From JBOGCH01 sp051656645 (lineage in GTDB: Bacteria; Bacteroidota; Bacteroidia; Bacteroidales; Marinifilaceae): 64,000 bases of DNA. The notes under the pieces were generated by a model. That model was given only the letters and a program-made list of their open reading frames with translations. It searched no databases and was not told the origin of the DNA. Positions 29,189 to 39,293 of the stretch are shown one piece after another. A program made the position numbers and the translations under genes. The DNA is taken from positions 116,588 to 180,587 of the forward strand of contig JBOGCH010000046.1 of the NCBI GenBank assembly GCA_051656645.1, read 5' to 3'. Position 1 is the first letter of the stretch. Every line of letters starts with the position of its first letter.

Positions 29189-31126
29189 CTATTGCTTTGC
29201 ATTGTTACTAACAAGCTCATTTATATAACGTAGTGCAGCTACACTCCACGCCTGTGCAGGTGCACCCTTAGCAACATATGGCGGATTTCCATCATAAATT
29301 TCATTTACACTACCAATAATGTCGGTGTGCATATCTTCTTGAAATCCTCTAATAAAATCTGTGGCAAAACGTATAAACGATGCTCCATATAGTCTGAAAT
29401 GAGCTTCAAAATAAAATTGCGTCAGCCACGGCCACACTGTACCCTGATGATAGGCTCTATCTCTTTCCTCCTGATTTCCCTCGTAATAACCTATATAATG
29501 TACATTCTTTGGCGATAAGGTTCTTAATCCTTTCACTGTATATAATTCTTTGGCTACTTTATTTAGCACCAAGTAACTTTTCTCTTTATCTAATATGCAA
29601 TAAGGTAAACCGCAAGCAATGATTTGATTTGGTCGTACAAACCAATTTGCCTCCTCTTCATCAACATAATCAGCTAAATATCCATAATCCTTTAGCCAAA
29701 ATACTTCCATAAAACTCTCTTCAATCAACTTACGCAGTGTATTATACTCTGCATAGGCTTTCTTGTCGCTTATATACTCCATTAAGAAGCAAATTGCATT
29801 GTACCAAAGAGCGTTTATCTCCACTGCATATCCTCCGCGTTGCGTCACCGGTTGGCCGTTAACCACTGCGTCCATCCAGGTAAAAGCTTTACCTTCCTCT
29901 TTTGCCCAAATTAAACCGTTCGCTTCCATTCTTATGGACTTATTAACTCCATTTCGATAGGCTGCAATAATATCTTTGATTATAGGAATCATTTTGGATT
30001 TTACCCATTTTGTATCTCCCGTACGCAATGCATATTGTTGCACACTCCATATATACCATAATGAAGCATCCACTGAATGAAACTGAGCTTGCTCATCCTT
30101 TCCAACATTGGGAATTAATCCATTAACCATTTGCTTAGCATTGGTTAATAAAATCTCCTTACATAGCTTTTCATTTTTCTCGCCACAAAGCGTTAAACCA
30201 GGTAAAGAAATGAAAGTATCTCTTCCCCAAACGCCAAACCATGGATACCCGGCAATAATATCAGCCCCAGCATTTGTCGTAATGGTAAATTGTTTTGCAG
30301 CAACATCAAGACATTCCTCGTAGCTGTCTCGTCTTGGCTGGCGAGCATCAGCTTGTTCAAACTGCTTTATAAATTTCTTATTCTCCTCTTCTTTCAGAGA
30401 AACACTTACTATGATCGATTCTCCCTCTTTCATAGATCGGTAAAAATAACCTGGTGTATACAAATCCTCTTGGTATTCATAACCGCGTAAACGCTCTTGA
30501 TCGTACTCTACATTAAAATACCAATCGGGCGATGGAACAAAATGTAATGTCTTGCTCATTTGTATAAAGAGCTCAGGCATATCCGCATATGGCGCTAAAG
30601 AGATTCCATGATGACATTTATTGTAAACTTTATTAATATCAAAGTTCGAATGTGTCAGTCCATCAATATGTCTATATGCCAAAAGTGGCATTAAACGCAT
30701 TTCAATACTTTGCGGAGCGCATAACACCGTATATTTTATTAGTAATCTATTCTCCGCTATTGGTAAAAGTTCCTTTAAAATCTTTACCTCACCAATACGA
30801 TATATAAACTCCCAATGATTTTCATATTTAACCTCTCTCAGGTATTTATTCCCGTGTGGAGAATAAACGCCCGGATATTTGTGCATTCCCAAATTAAAAG
30901 CTTGGCCTTTATGTATAATTGACTCATCTAAGGATGATAACAATACATACCGCTCATTATTCTTACTTGCTACGGGGATTACGAATAAGCCGTGATACTT
31001 ACGTGTATTGCATCCGGCTAAAGTTGTATTCAAATAACCGCCATTTCCATAAGACTCAAGAATCTCATGTTTTATTGCAAACTCTGTATTAGTTAACTCT
31101 TCCTTTTGAAATAAAATGTATGACAT
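29189..31126 (-). CDS. Glycogen debranching enzyme (amylo-alpha-1,6-glucosidase type)
   Basis: A 645-residue cytoplasmic protein with an N-terminal beta-sandwich domain (about 1-260) and a C-terminal (alpha/alpha)6 barrel (about 280-640) of the GDE/GH133 type. The barrel motif GYPWFGVWGRDTFISLPGL and the later YHQGTVWPWLTQFYFEAH are characteristic. It removes alpha-1,6 branch stubs during glycogen breakdown. It lies 10 bases after the branching-enzyme gene and 20 before the GT4 gene. Confidence 0.92.
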   Translation of the reverse strand: MSYILFQKEELTNTEFAIKHEILESYGNGGYLNTTLAGCNTRKYHGLFVIPVASKNNERYVLLSSLDESIIHKGQAFNLGMHKYPGVYSPHGNKYLREVKYENHWEFIYRIGEVKILKELLPIAENRLLIKYTVLCAPQSIEMRLMPLLAYRHIDGLTHSNFDINKVYNKCHHGISLAPYADMPELFIQMSKTLHFVPSPDWYFNVEYDQERLRGYEYQEDLYTPGYFYRSMKEGESIIVSVSLKEEENKKFIKQFEQADARQPRRDSYEECLDVAAKQFTITTNAGADIIAGYPWFGVWGRDTFISLPGLTLCGEKNEKLCKEILLTNAKQMVNGLIPNVGKDEQAQFHSVDASLWYIWSVQQYALRTGDTKWVKSKMIPIIKDIIAAYRNGVNKSIRMEANGLIWAKEEGKAFTWMDAVVNGQPVTQRGGYAVEINALWYNAICFLMEYISDKKAYAEYNTLRKLIEESFMEVFWLKDYGYLADYVDEEEANWFVRPNQIIACGLPYCILDKEKSYLVLNKVAKELYTVKGLRTLSPKNVHYIGYYEGNQEERDRAYHQGTVWPWLTQFYFEAHFRLYGASFIRFATDFIRGFQEDMHTDIIGSVNEIYDGNPPYVAKGAPAQAWSVAALRYINELVSNNAKQ

Positions 31127-31136
31127 TATATAAAAT

Positions 31137-33134
31137 TTAGGATTTAATAAATAGCATTCCGGTTCTCGATGGTATATATAAATTCAAACGATGCGTTTGC
31201 GTGCGCTCATCATAATAAGAAAAATGCTCCAATGCATGTTCCTGTCTGCCAAACCCTCCAAAACGCTTATCATCGGTATCTAATAACAATGTATATTTTC
31301 CGGGGTTTACCGGGATATTGGAGTCTGTTATTGAATGCGTTGGTGAAAAATTAAATATAAAAAAGAAGTCGCCACGCATAAATCCAAGCAGCTGCTTAGA
31401 ATTATCTTCAATTATCAACTCCAAAGGTTTTGACAATAAGTGTTCTTCTCGTACAGAGTGAATCATAACCTTATCAAAGTCCTGTAGAAAATGAAATTTC
31501 AACGATTTATCGTCCACTAAACTCCATTTGCGACAGGCATAATCATAACTCCATTCGTTCCCTTCTCTAGGAAAATCTATCCATTCCGGATGTCCCCACT
31601 CATTGCCCATAAAGGCAAGATAGCCTCCGCAGGAAGTACCTATTGTCACCAAGCGTATCATTTTATGTAACGCCATTGCACGATCTATAACTAAGCTCTG
31701 CTCCCCACTTCCCATCCCACTATAAATTTCCGGACCTGCCATTCGGAAAAATAATGCTTGATCGCCAACTAACGACTGATCATGACACTCTGCGTAGTTT
31801 ATCACTTTTTCCTCGGTGCGTTTATTTGTCAATCGGTAATACAGTTCGCCCATTTGCCAATCGTCATCCTTTGTTTCTTTAAGTAACTTTATCCAATAAT
31901 CGGCACTAGCCATAAACAATCTATAGTCAAAGCCCATGCCCTCATTTTCCACCGAAACTGCAATTCCGGGCATTCCACTAACCTCTTCCGCGATGGATAT
32001 TGCCACGGGGTTAACCTCATGAATAAGCTTATTGGCCAACTTTAAATAGACTATTGCATTTCTGTCCCTATTTAAATCATAATAATCGCCATAGTTCAGA
32101 AAATCACGATTTATTCCATGGTCATGATAGAGCATACTTGTAACTCCGTCAAAACGAAATCCATCAATACGATACTCTTCCATCCAAAAACGAACGTTTG
32201 ACAAAAGGAATTTTAATACCTCATCCTTACTGTAATCAAAACAGTACGAATCCCATAACGGATGATACCCTTCTTCTCCGGCTTTAAAATATTGTGAGCG
32301 GTCGCCCGCTATCATGCTTAATCCCTCCTCCTCGTTTTTAACAGCATGAGAGTGCACTATATCCATTATTACACGTAGGCCATAACCATGAATTTCGTCT
32401 ACAAGAGCCTTAAAATCATCCGGCGTTCCAAATCGAGAACTTACCGCATAGAAATTTGATACATGGTATCCAAAGGACCCATAGTACGGATGCTCCTGTA
32501 CACCCATAATTTGTATTGTATTATAACCTGCCTCTACAATACGGGGCAGTACATAGTATTGAAACTCTCTAAACGTTGTAACACGCTTATATTCACTACT
32601 CATCCCAATATGCACTTCATAGATTAATGGAGCTTCCTGTGTTTTTGGATTACTATTTATCCAATTATACTCAACATTAGGACACCATACCTCTGCTGAA
32701 AATTGCTTTGTATACTCATCCTGCACAACTCTATGTGCATAAGCGGGCAAACGTTCTCCTTCACCATCCTTCCATTTAACTGAGAGTCTATATAACATGC
32801 CATGGTGTACCTTATTCTCGGCTACTTTAAGCTCCCAAACACCTTTCTCATTTTTAGAACATTCATATTCGGGAATCCTACGCCAACTATTCATTTCACC
32901 AACTATGTACACAGCTGTAGCATTAGGCGCCCATTCTCGAAACACCCAACCGTCTTTATCGCGGTGTAGGCCTAAATAGGCATCAGTATTACATTCTTGT
33001 TTTAACTGTGTCCCTTTTCCACACAATTTATTTAAAACCGACTCATACTCCCGCTGGTCATCATCAATAATTGGTCCATATTTGCTTAATTCCAAATCAT
33101 CGGAATAAAAATTCTTATAAGTCGATAATAACAT
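31137..33134 (-). CDS. glgB: 1,4-alpha-glucan branching enzyme (GH13_8 type)
   Basis: A 665-residue enzyme that introduces alpha-1,6 branches into glycogen. It has an N-terminal CBM48 domain (about 55-150), a GH13 barrel and a C-terminal beta domain. Catalytic motifs are GFRFDGVTSM (nucleophile Asp) and ISIAEEVSGMPG (acid/base Glu region), with YAECHDQSLVGDQA; these match the eukaryote-like GH13_8 branching enzymes, in keeping with the eukaryote-like GT3 synthase in the same operon. It is the first gene of the five-gene operon; the 700-base region upstream must contain the promoter. Confidence 0.95.
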   Translation of the reverse strand: MLLSTYKNFYSDDLELSKYGPIIDDDQREYESVLNKLCGKGTQLKQECNTDAYLGLHRDKDGWVFREWAPNATAVYIVGEMNSWRRIPEYECSKNEKGVWELKVAENKVHHGMLYRLSVKWKDGEGERLPAYAHRVVQDEYTKQFSAEVWCPNVEYNWINSNPKTQEAPLIYEVHIGMSSEYKRVTTFREFQYYVLPRIVEAGYNTIQIMGVQEHPYYGSFGYHVSNFYAVSSRFGTPDDFKALVDEIHGYGLRVIMDIVHSHAVKNEEEGLSMIAGDRSQYFKAGEEGYHPLWDSYCFDYSKDEVLKFLLSNVRFWMEEYRIDGFRFDGVTSMLYHDHGINRDFLNYGDYYDLNRDRNAIVYLKLANKLIHEVNPVAISIAEEVSGMPGIAVSVENEGMGFDYRLFMASADYWIKLLKETKDDDWQMGELYYRLTNKRTEEKVINYAECHDQSLVGDQALFFRMAGPEIYSGMGSGEQSLVIDRAMALHKMIRLVTIGTSCGGYLAFMGNEWGHPEWIDFPREGNEWSYDYACRKWSLVDDKSLKFHFLQDFDKVMIHSVREEHLLSKPLELIIEDNSKQLLGFMRGDFFFIFNFSPTHSITDSNIPVNPGKYTLLLDTDDKRFGGFGRQEHALEHFSYYDERTQTHRLNLYIPSRTGMLFIKS

Positions 33135-33526
33135 AGTAAATGACTTTCATTAATTTTTATGTTAACAAATGATGTAAATATTAATAAATTAAAATTTACC
33201 ATCCCTGATATAAGTGTCACATATCGGTTTAACCTATTATAACGTATATTTAAAGATAAAGTTATATTAAAATTTAAAATATTAATACTTATTATCATAT
33301 TTATGAGAATATTTTTATCCCTCTTTTATCCATATGTCTATTTATTAGATAGTTAGATAGCTTACTCCACTCTATTGCAATCGTTTTAATTTTTTATATT
33401 TTTGTTAAGTTTTATTATTTTAACTATATAAAGTTAACAAATCCTATACCAAAACGGCGTAAAAACAATATGATCGTTCAACAACTTGCTAATTTTAACA
33501 CTATATCCCCCATCTTTTAAATACAC

Positions 33527-33597
33527 CCCATGTATACCCCTAAGTGATATACATGGGATATAGATGAGATATAGATGGGATATAGATACCTTAGAGA
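33527..33597. repeat. Palindrome plus 11-base tandem repeats
   Basis: A 10-bp inverted repeat (33527-33536 with 33548-33557, arm CCCATGTATA) runs into three tandem 11-mers at 33555-33587 (GGGATATAGAT, GAGATATAGAT, GGGATATAGAT). Bases 33546-33565, read on the minus strand, match 551-570 at 19 of 20 positions. Same structural class as the elements at 519-622 and 13593-13763. Confidence 0.7.
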
Positions 33598-33773
33598 AGA
33601 GCATAGGTATTGGAGAAGAAGAAGAGGAAGCGAACATAATGGGAATATGATATCTTTGACATAATAATGTATTAAAACAAACACGAGGATATATTTCACT
33701 CTCCACTAAAATACGATAGATTCAATTCCAGATATTTTAGTTTAATATTTACCATTTTTCCTATCCGCATACA

Positions 33774-33804
33774 TTTATAATTATATAATTAATTCCTACT
33801 TTCG
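33774..33804 (+). promoter_or_regulatory. Possible promoter of folC
   Basis: TTTA (33774-33777), a 19-base spacer and TACTTTCG (33797-33804), each one base from the Bacteroidota consensus; about 30 bases before the folC start codon. Confidence 0.45.
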
Positions 33805-33834
33805 TCTATACATTTTATTTAAACAATTACAACA

Positions 33835-35109
33835 ATGAATTATCAGGATACATTGAATTGGATGTTCGCGCAACTACCTATGTTTCAAAGAGAAGGTAAA
33901 GCTGCCTATAAAGCTAATTTAGATAATACACTTTTTTTAGATAAACATTTTAATCATCCGCATCAGCAATTTAAGACCATCCATGTAGCAGGAACCAATG
34001 GTAAGGGCTCAACCTCCCACATGGTAGCCTCCATATTACAGGAAGCAGGCTATAAAGTTGGTTTATACACATCGCCCCATTTAAAGGATTTTAGAGAACG
34101 AATAAAAATAAATGGACAAATGATAACAGAAGAGGCTGTTATTGAGTTTGTAGATAAAAATAAGGCCATGTTTGAGGATTTACATCCTTCCTTTTTCGAA
34201 ATGACTGTAGCATTGGCCTTCAATTATTTTGCAGAGCAGAAGGTCGACATTGCAGTTATAGAAGTTGGACTAGGAGGACGTTTGGACTCAACAAATATTA
34301 TTATGCCCCTAGTAAGCGTTATTACAAACATATCCCCCGACCATGTTGCACTACTAGGCGACACCTTGCCTAAAATTGCTGCCGAGAAAGCCGGAATAAT
34401 AAAAAGTGGCGTTCCCGTGGTGATTGGCAAAAAAGATAGTGCATATGACTTTGTGTTTGAAGACAAGGCTAAAGAGGTAGGAGCTCCTCTTTTATTTGTT
34501 TCTGATTTATACACGTGCGAGGCTATGGATAACGGCGATTTCATTTTATTGGATAAAACCAATAATTCTCGCACCACCCTACACTCGCAACTGCATGGAT
34601 TTTATCAATGTGAGAATATCCCTACTGCTATTACTACAATAAAGCAACTTCAAAAACAAGGACTTGACATTAGCAGTGCAAACATCAATAGCGGAATTGC
34701 ACACGTTGTGGATAATACAGGTCTACTGGGACGTTGGCAAACATTGGATTATAACCCTATCACAATTTGCGACACAGGACACAACGTAGCGGGTATCACC
34801 ACAGTTGTGGAGCAATTACAAAATTGTAAGTACAATCAGCTACATTTTATAATTGGAATGGTTAACGATAAGGATGTTACAGGTGTTTTGGAGTTACTGC
34901 CAAAGAATGCGACCTACTATTTTACAAAATCGTCTATTCCGCGAGCAATGCCGGAGACGGAATTAGCGGAGAAGGCACAAAAAGTAGGACTCCATGGCAA
35001 ATGTTATCCTACTGTACCAATAGCCTTAAAGGCTGCCCGTGAAGCCGCTGCCCAAAACGATTTAGTTTTTGTTGGCGGGAGTACTTTTACTGTAGCCGAA
35101 ATTGTATAA
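33835..35109 (+). CDS. folC: Dihydrofolate synthase/folylpolyglutamate synthase
   Basis: A 424-residue cytoplasmic Mur-ligase-family enzyme that adds glutamate to dihydropteroate and to folates. The ATP-binding motif VAGTNGKGSTSHM is at about residues 52-64; ITNISPDHVALLGDTLPKIAAEKAGI is the second family signature, and CDTGHNVAG in the C-terminal domain is typical. Length is normal. The methyltransferase gene begins four bases after the stop, so the pair are probably co-transcribed. Confidence 0.95.
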   Translation: MNYQDTLNWMFAQLPMFQREGKAAYKANLDNTLFLDKHFNHPHQQFKTIHVAGTNGKGSTSHMVASILQEAGYKVGLYTSPHLKDFRERIKINGQMITEEAVIEFVDKNKAMFEDLHPSFFEMTVALAFNYFAEQKVDIAVIEVGLGGRLDSTNIIMPLVSVITNISPDHVALLGDTLPKIAAEKAGIIKSGVPVVIGKKDSAYDFVFEDKAKEVGAPLLFVSDLYTCEAMDNGDFILLDKTNNSRTTLHSQLHGFYQCENIPTAITTIKQLQKQGLDISSANINSGIAHVVDNTGLLGRWQTLDYNPITICDTGHNVAGITTVVEQLQNCKYNQLHFIIGMVNDKDVTGVLELLPKNATYYFTKSSIPRAMPETELAEKAQKVGLHGKCYPTVPIALKAAREAAAQNDLVFVGGSTFTVAEIV

Positions 35110-35113
35110 TACC

Positions 35114-35584
35114 ATGACCGCACAGCTCTATTATCAAACACTTAAAACGCCCGCAGGACTTTTACATCTATACGCCAACACGGAAACATTAGTAAAAATA
35201 AACTTTGTTGCTCTGCAAATTGAGGGATTAATAGAACAAAAAATTCCTCTACTTGCAGAATGTGAAAAACAGCTTATGCAGTTTTTCAATGGAGAACGTC
35301 GTGTTTTTAATTTACCACTTAACACTAAAGGCACTCCGTTTACAGAAAGTGTATGGAATTACTTGCGCACAATTCCTTACGGCGAAGTCCGTACCTACAA
35401 AGAAGTAGCACTGGGCTGTAACGTACCCAAAGCATATAGAGCCGTTGGAAATGCTTGCAACAGCAATCCCTTTCCCATAATTGTTCCATGCCACCGTGTT
35501 GTGGGATCAAATAATAAAATGGGAGGTTTTGCAGGCGGAGAAAAGTGGAAAACCTTTTTACTAACTACGGAAAAACAAAAGTGA
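35114..35584 (+). CDS. ogt: Methylated-DNA-[protein]-cysteine S-methyltransferase
   Basis: A 156-residue suicide repair protein that removes alkyl groups from O6-alkylguanine. The acceptor cysteine is C126 in the motif IVPCHRVVG, preceded by the helix-turn-helix region TIPYGEVRTYKEVA. The protein is the short Ogt type without an Ada regulatory domain. An ATG at 35102 in frame would overlap folC; the ATG at 35114 is preferred. Confidence 0.94.
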   Translation: MTAQLYYQTLKTPAGLLHLYANTETLVKINFVALQIEGLIEQKIPLLAECEKQLMQFFNGERRVFNLPLNTKGTPFTESVWNYLRTIPYGEVRTYKEVALGCNVPKAYRAVGNACNSNPFPIIVPCHRVVGSNNKMGGFAGGEKWKTFLLTTEKQK

Positions 35585-35652
35585 CATATCCATTTATAAA
35601 TATACGACGTATAGAGATTTGAACGGATTGAAGAAAGGAGAAGAAACATACA

Positions 35653-37902
35653 ATGAATCACTTACCGACACTTATTACAGATTTAGCACTTATATTGGGG
35701 GTAGCCGCTTTAGTATCTATTATTTTTAAGCTGCTAAAACAACCTCCTGTATTGGGTTACATTGTGGCCGGAATTATTGCAGGACCATATACAACATTTA
35801 CACCATCGGTTGTTGATCAAGCCAATGTACAAACTTGGGCAGAGATTGGCGTCATATTTTTATTATTCTCATTGGGGTTGGATTTTAGCTTCAAGAAACT
35901 AATACGTACAGGCGCAACAGCTATGATTGGTGCCATGACTATTATTCTAGGAATGACAACATTAGGATTTACCGTTGGTAAACTCATGGATTGGAGCACA
36001 ATGAACTGCTTGTTTCTAGGAGGAATGATATGTATGTCATCCACATCCATTATATACAAAGCGCTAGACGACTTAGGACTCCGGTCCAAGAAATTCGCAC
36101 CTTTGGTGTTAGGTATACTTGTTGTTGAGGATATTGTTGCCATTATAATGATGGTGCTTTTATCCACCATTGCCATTAAAACCAACTTTGAAGGTTGGGA
36201 AATGGTGCAAAGTATAGCCAAACTGTTCTTTTTCCTTATGCTATGGTTTATTGTTGGTATTTATCTTATACCAACAATTTTTAGGCGTACAAGGAAAATT
36301 ATGAACAACGAAACTCTTACCATCCTAGCCGTAGGCTTGTGTTTAATAATGGTAGTTTTGGCATCGGTGAGCGGTTTCTCGGCAGCACTTGGCGCTTTTG
36401 TTATGGGATCTATCTTAGCAGAGACTATTGAAGCCGAAAAAATAGAAACGTTAACCTTCCCCATACGGGATATGTTTGGGGCTATCTTTTTTGTATCAGT
36501 AGGGATGATGGTGGATCCACACATGATTGCCGAATATTGGATACCCATTCTTGTACTTACTTTTACCATAGTATTTGGCCAAACATTTTTGGGGACATTT
36601 GGGGTACTACTCTCGGGACAACCTATGAAAACCGCTTTTCAATGTGGGTTCTGTTTAACACAAATTGGAGAGTTTGCCTTTATTATTGCATCATTGGGAA
36701 TATCGCTAAAAGTTACCGACTCATTCCTATACCCCATTGTAGTGTCTGTTTCGGTAATTACCACCTTTATTACACCCTACATGATAAGGTTGTCAACTCC
36801 TGCCTATAATTTTGCAAACAAACATTTGCCACGCAGGTGGAAAAACTTTTTAGATCGGTATAGCTCCGGAACAACACCTATTAACCACACAGGCCGATGG
36901 AAACAATTACTTTTTGCGCTACTACGCATTATTATTGTGTACAGCGTAATTATTATAGCTATTCTAATTGTATCCATTAATTTAATGGTGCCATTTATTA
37001 CGGAACAATATCCCGGTTTTGTTGGGAAAATAATTAGCTCTGCAGTCATTGTCATTGCAATATCGCCTTTTCTTAGAGCTATTGTAGCCAAGAAGAACCA
37101 CTCTGAAGAGTTTCAATCGTTATGGAATGACAGTAGGTTTAATAGAGGATATTTGGTATCGCTAATCGTATTCCGTTTCATTTTGGCAACGGCATTTGTT
37201 ACCTATGTGTTTGCCTCTATTTTCCATTCTTCAGTGGTGTACATATTTGGTATTGCAGGCCTTGTTGTTGCTGCTATCTTTTACTCTAGATACTTGAAAC
37301 GTCAATCCATTGTGATTGAGCGACGGTTTTTGAAAAACTTTAATGTGCGACGTTTAGCAAGTGAAAACCAAAGCAATGTTCCTAAATTTGCATCGCATCT
37401 ATTGAGCAGGGACATACATATACATACATTTATTATTCCTCAGGATTCTTTATGGGTAGGTAAAAGTCTTGCAGCCTTAACCATTAAGAACAGGTTTGGT
37501 GTTAATGTTGTAACCATTGAACGCGGTGATAATATCTTTAATATACCCGGGGGACATGCCCGTTTTTTTCCATTGGATCGTATTCAAGTAATTGGAACAG
37601 ATGAGCAATTACAATTCTTTGAAATTGCATTAAATTCAGAAATAGTCACCCATCCCGAACTAATTAGTAGCGATTTAGTTATCGAATTACGACAAATAGT
37701 TGTTGATATTCATTCTCCTCTTCTTGGAAAAACTGTTGTTACCTCTGGTATTAGAGAGAATTATCAATGTATGGTTGTTGGACTAGAACGCGCAGGTAAA
37801 AGCTTAATGACTGACCATGAAGCAATAGCGTTTGAAGAGGATGATATATTATGGGTGGTCGGAAATTTAGATAATCTCTACAAATTAGCCAGCGGAGAGT
37901 AG
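35653..37902 (+). CDS. CPA2-family cation:proton antiporter with RCK_C domain
   Basis: A 749-residue membrane protein. About residues 5-390 form a Na+/H+-exchanger (KefB-like) domain with some 12 helices; residues 430-550 add four more hydrophobic segments, which is longer than KefB/KefC. The C-terminal 170 residues are soluble and include a TrkA_C/RCK_C domain (DSLWVGKSLAALTIKNRFGV). No Rossmann TrkA_N domain is apparent, so NAD-type gating as in KefC is unlikely. It probably exchanges K+ or Na+ for H+; the ion is not determinable from sequence. Confidence 0.88.
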   Translation: MNHLPTLITDLALILGVAALVSIIFKLLKQPPVLGYIVAGIIAGPYTTFTPSVVDQANVQTWAEIGVIFLLFSLGLDFSFKKLIRTGATAMIGAMTIILGMTTLGFTVGKLMDWSTMNCLFLGGMICMSSTSIIYKALDDLGLRSKKFAPLVLGILVVEDIVAIIMMVLLSTIAIKTNFEGWEMVQSIAKLFFFLMLWFIVGIYLIPTIFRRTRKIMNNETLTILAVGLCLIMVVLASVSGFSAALGAFVMGSILAETIEAEKIETLTFPIRDMFGAIFFVSVGMMVDPHMIAEYWIPILVLTFTIVFGQTFLGTFGVLLSGQPMKTAFQCGFCLTQIGEFAFIIASLGISLKVTDSFLYPIVVSVSVITTFITPYMIRLSTPAYNFANKHLPRRWKNFLDRYSSGTTPINHTGRWKQLLFALLRIIIVYSVIIIAILIVSINLMVPFITEQYPGFVGKIISSAVIVIAISPFLRAIVAKKNHSEEFQSLWNDSRFNRGYLVSLIVFRFILATAFVTYVFASIFHSSVVYIFGIAGLVVAAIFYSRYLKRQSIVIERRFLKNFNVRRLASENQSNVPKFASHLLSRDIHIHTFIIPQDSLWVGKSLAALTIKNRFGVNVVTIERGDNIFNIPGGHARFFPLDRIQVIGTDEQLQFFEIALNSEIVTHPELISSDLVIELRQIVVDIHSPLLGKTVVTSGIRENYQCMVVGLERAGKSLMTDHEAIAFEEDDILWVVGNLDNLYKLASGE

Positions 37903-37946
37903 TTATACTATCTAACAAATTAACATCTTGTGTCTCATTATATTAC

Positions 37947-37984
37947 AAAATAGCTATATTCCCATGTGGTATATAGCTATTTTT
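37947..37984 (+). terminator. Terminator of the antiporter gene
   Basis: A perfect 13-bp stem (37947-37959 with 37971-37983, arm AAAATAGCTATAT), 11-nt loop and five T's at 37980-37984. Confidence 0.85.
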
Positions 37985-38123
37985 CTATTGTTTTCATAAA
38001 TAAGTTTAACACAAATATCACATCTCACATATAAGAAACTTATTCTTAGAAGTAATCGTACTTCACTCACAACAGATTAGATATGCTGTTAACAGAGTAA
38101 TTATTAATTATTTATATGATGTA

Positions 38124-39293
38124 ATGAGACAAATATTTTCAACCCTATTGTTTACATTTATATGTACTATTGCATCCGGGACATCACAAAAACTTGAAAG
38201 GGATTCTATTAAAATCCATTTCCGGCAAGATAAATCGGATATAGATGGTAACTATATGCAAAACCGAAAAGCGGTAATCAAATTACAACGCTTAATGGAG
38301 TTTATTCCAGCTGATGAGATTGACAGTATATTTGTAATAGCCACTGCATCGCCTGAAGGTGGAACACTGTATAATCTAAAATTATCAGAACGCCGAGCTT
38401 CCCAGTTTAAATCATTTATTCTCTCCAATTATCCAGAGATATGTAATTGTAACTTTTTTATACAAGGAGTAGGAACAGATTGGAATGATTTCCTTGAACT
38501 GGTGAAAAAAGATTTTAATGTTCCGCAACAAAAAAACGTTATTATAGCGTTGGAAACATTCACTCCGGAACAATATGAATCGGCTACAGATTCTAAAACA
38601 CGTAAATATATCGAAACGGAGATATGGCCGTACTTACGCAACGCACAATGTATTATTTATAGTAGACCAATGCCTGAATCATTTACTAATAAAGAATTAG
38701 TAAATTGGCTTCCACAAACATTAGCACAAACTAATAATTGTCCAAGTGCAGTTGAAAAAAGATTATATTTCGCAATAAAAACAAACCTACTTTATGATGT
38801 GATTGCTCTTCCAAATATAGAGTTTGAAATCCCTATAGGAAAGAGATGGTCCATTGCGGCAAACTGGAATGTTGCATGGTGGCTATGGGAAAAACAACCC
38901 TATTGCTATGAGTTAACCCAAGCAACAGTTGAAGGTAAATATTGGCTTGGCAATAGAGAAATTAAAAAACAACTTCAAGGATGGCACGTTGGATTAACAT
39001 TTGGCGGCGGATGCTATGATTTAGGATGGCATAACAAAGGGTATCAGGGAGAATATATTATTGCAGGAGCAGTTGGAGGATATTCTCATTCCATTGGTCG
39101 GTATTTAGGTATGGAATATGCACTCGGCTTAGGTTATATGTACAATCGCTATAGAGAGTATTACTCTTATGATGATGGTCATATCCTTGAATGGCGCAAA
39201 ACGGGTAATTTGAATTGGATTGGCCCAATAAAAGCAAAGGTTTCTTTAGTATGGTACATTACACGCGATATTAAGAAAGGAGGCAAACGATGA
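38124..39293 (+). CDS. DUF3575 protein with OmpA-like N-terminal domain (fimbrial cluster)
   Basis: A 389-residue exported protein (signal peptide about 1-20). Residues about 25-170 resemble an OmpA-type peptidoglycan-binding domain (IKIHFRQDKSDIDGNY, then LSERRASQFKSFI). The C-terminal 190 residues are DUF3575, an outer-membrane barrel-like domain (FAIKTNLLYDVIALPNIEFE). DUF3575 proteins regularly head fimbrial clusters of the Fim/Mfa (type V pilus) kind in Bacteroidales, and may help assembly or anchoring. The stop overlaps the next start by four bases (ATGA), so translation is coupled. Confidence 0.85.
   Translation: MRQIFSTLLFTFICTIASGTSQKLERDSIKIHFRQDKSDIDGNYMQNRKAVIKLQRLMEFIPADEIDSIFVIATASPEGGTLYNLKLSERRASQFKSFILSNYPEICNCNFFIQGVGTDWNDFLELVKKDFNVPQQKNVIIALETFTPEQYESATDSKTRKYIETEIWPYLRNAQCIIYSRPMPESFTNKELVNWLPQTLAQTNNCPSAVEKRLYFAIKTNLLYDVIALPNIEFEIPIGKRWSIAANWNVAWWLWEKQPYCYELTQATVEGKYWLGNREIKKQLQGWHVGLTFGGGCYDLGWHNKGYQGEYIIAGAVGGYSHSIGRYLGMEYALGLGYMYNRYREYYSYDDGHILEWRKTGNLNWIGPIKAKVSLVWYITRDIKKGGKR

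Larger units (their letters stand above)
33135..33834. other. Gene-free stretch between glgB and folC
   Basis: Seven hundred bases between divergent genes, very A+T-rich for the first 300 bases. Short frames here have no family resemblance and I do not call a gene. It contains the 11-base-phased element at 33527-33597 and a likely folC promoter at 33774-33804. The glgB promoter should lie near 33140-33250, but I find no clean TAnnTTTG there. Confidence 0.6.

Noticed and set aside
33434..33706. Minus-strand open frame of 90 codons
   Set aside because: It reads through the 11-base repeats; the sequence is low in complexity with no family likeness.
36537..36809. Open frame inside the antiporter gene
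   Set aside because: It is a shadow frame of a well-supported membrane protein gene.
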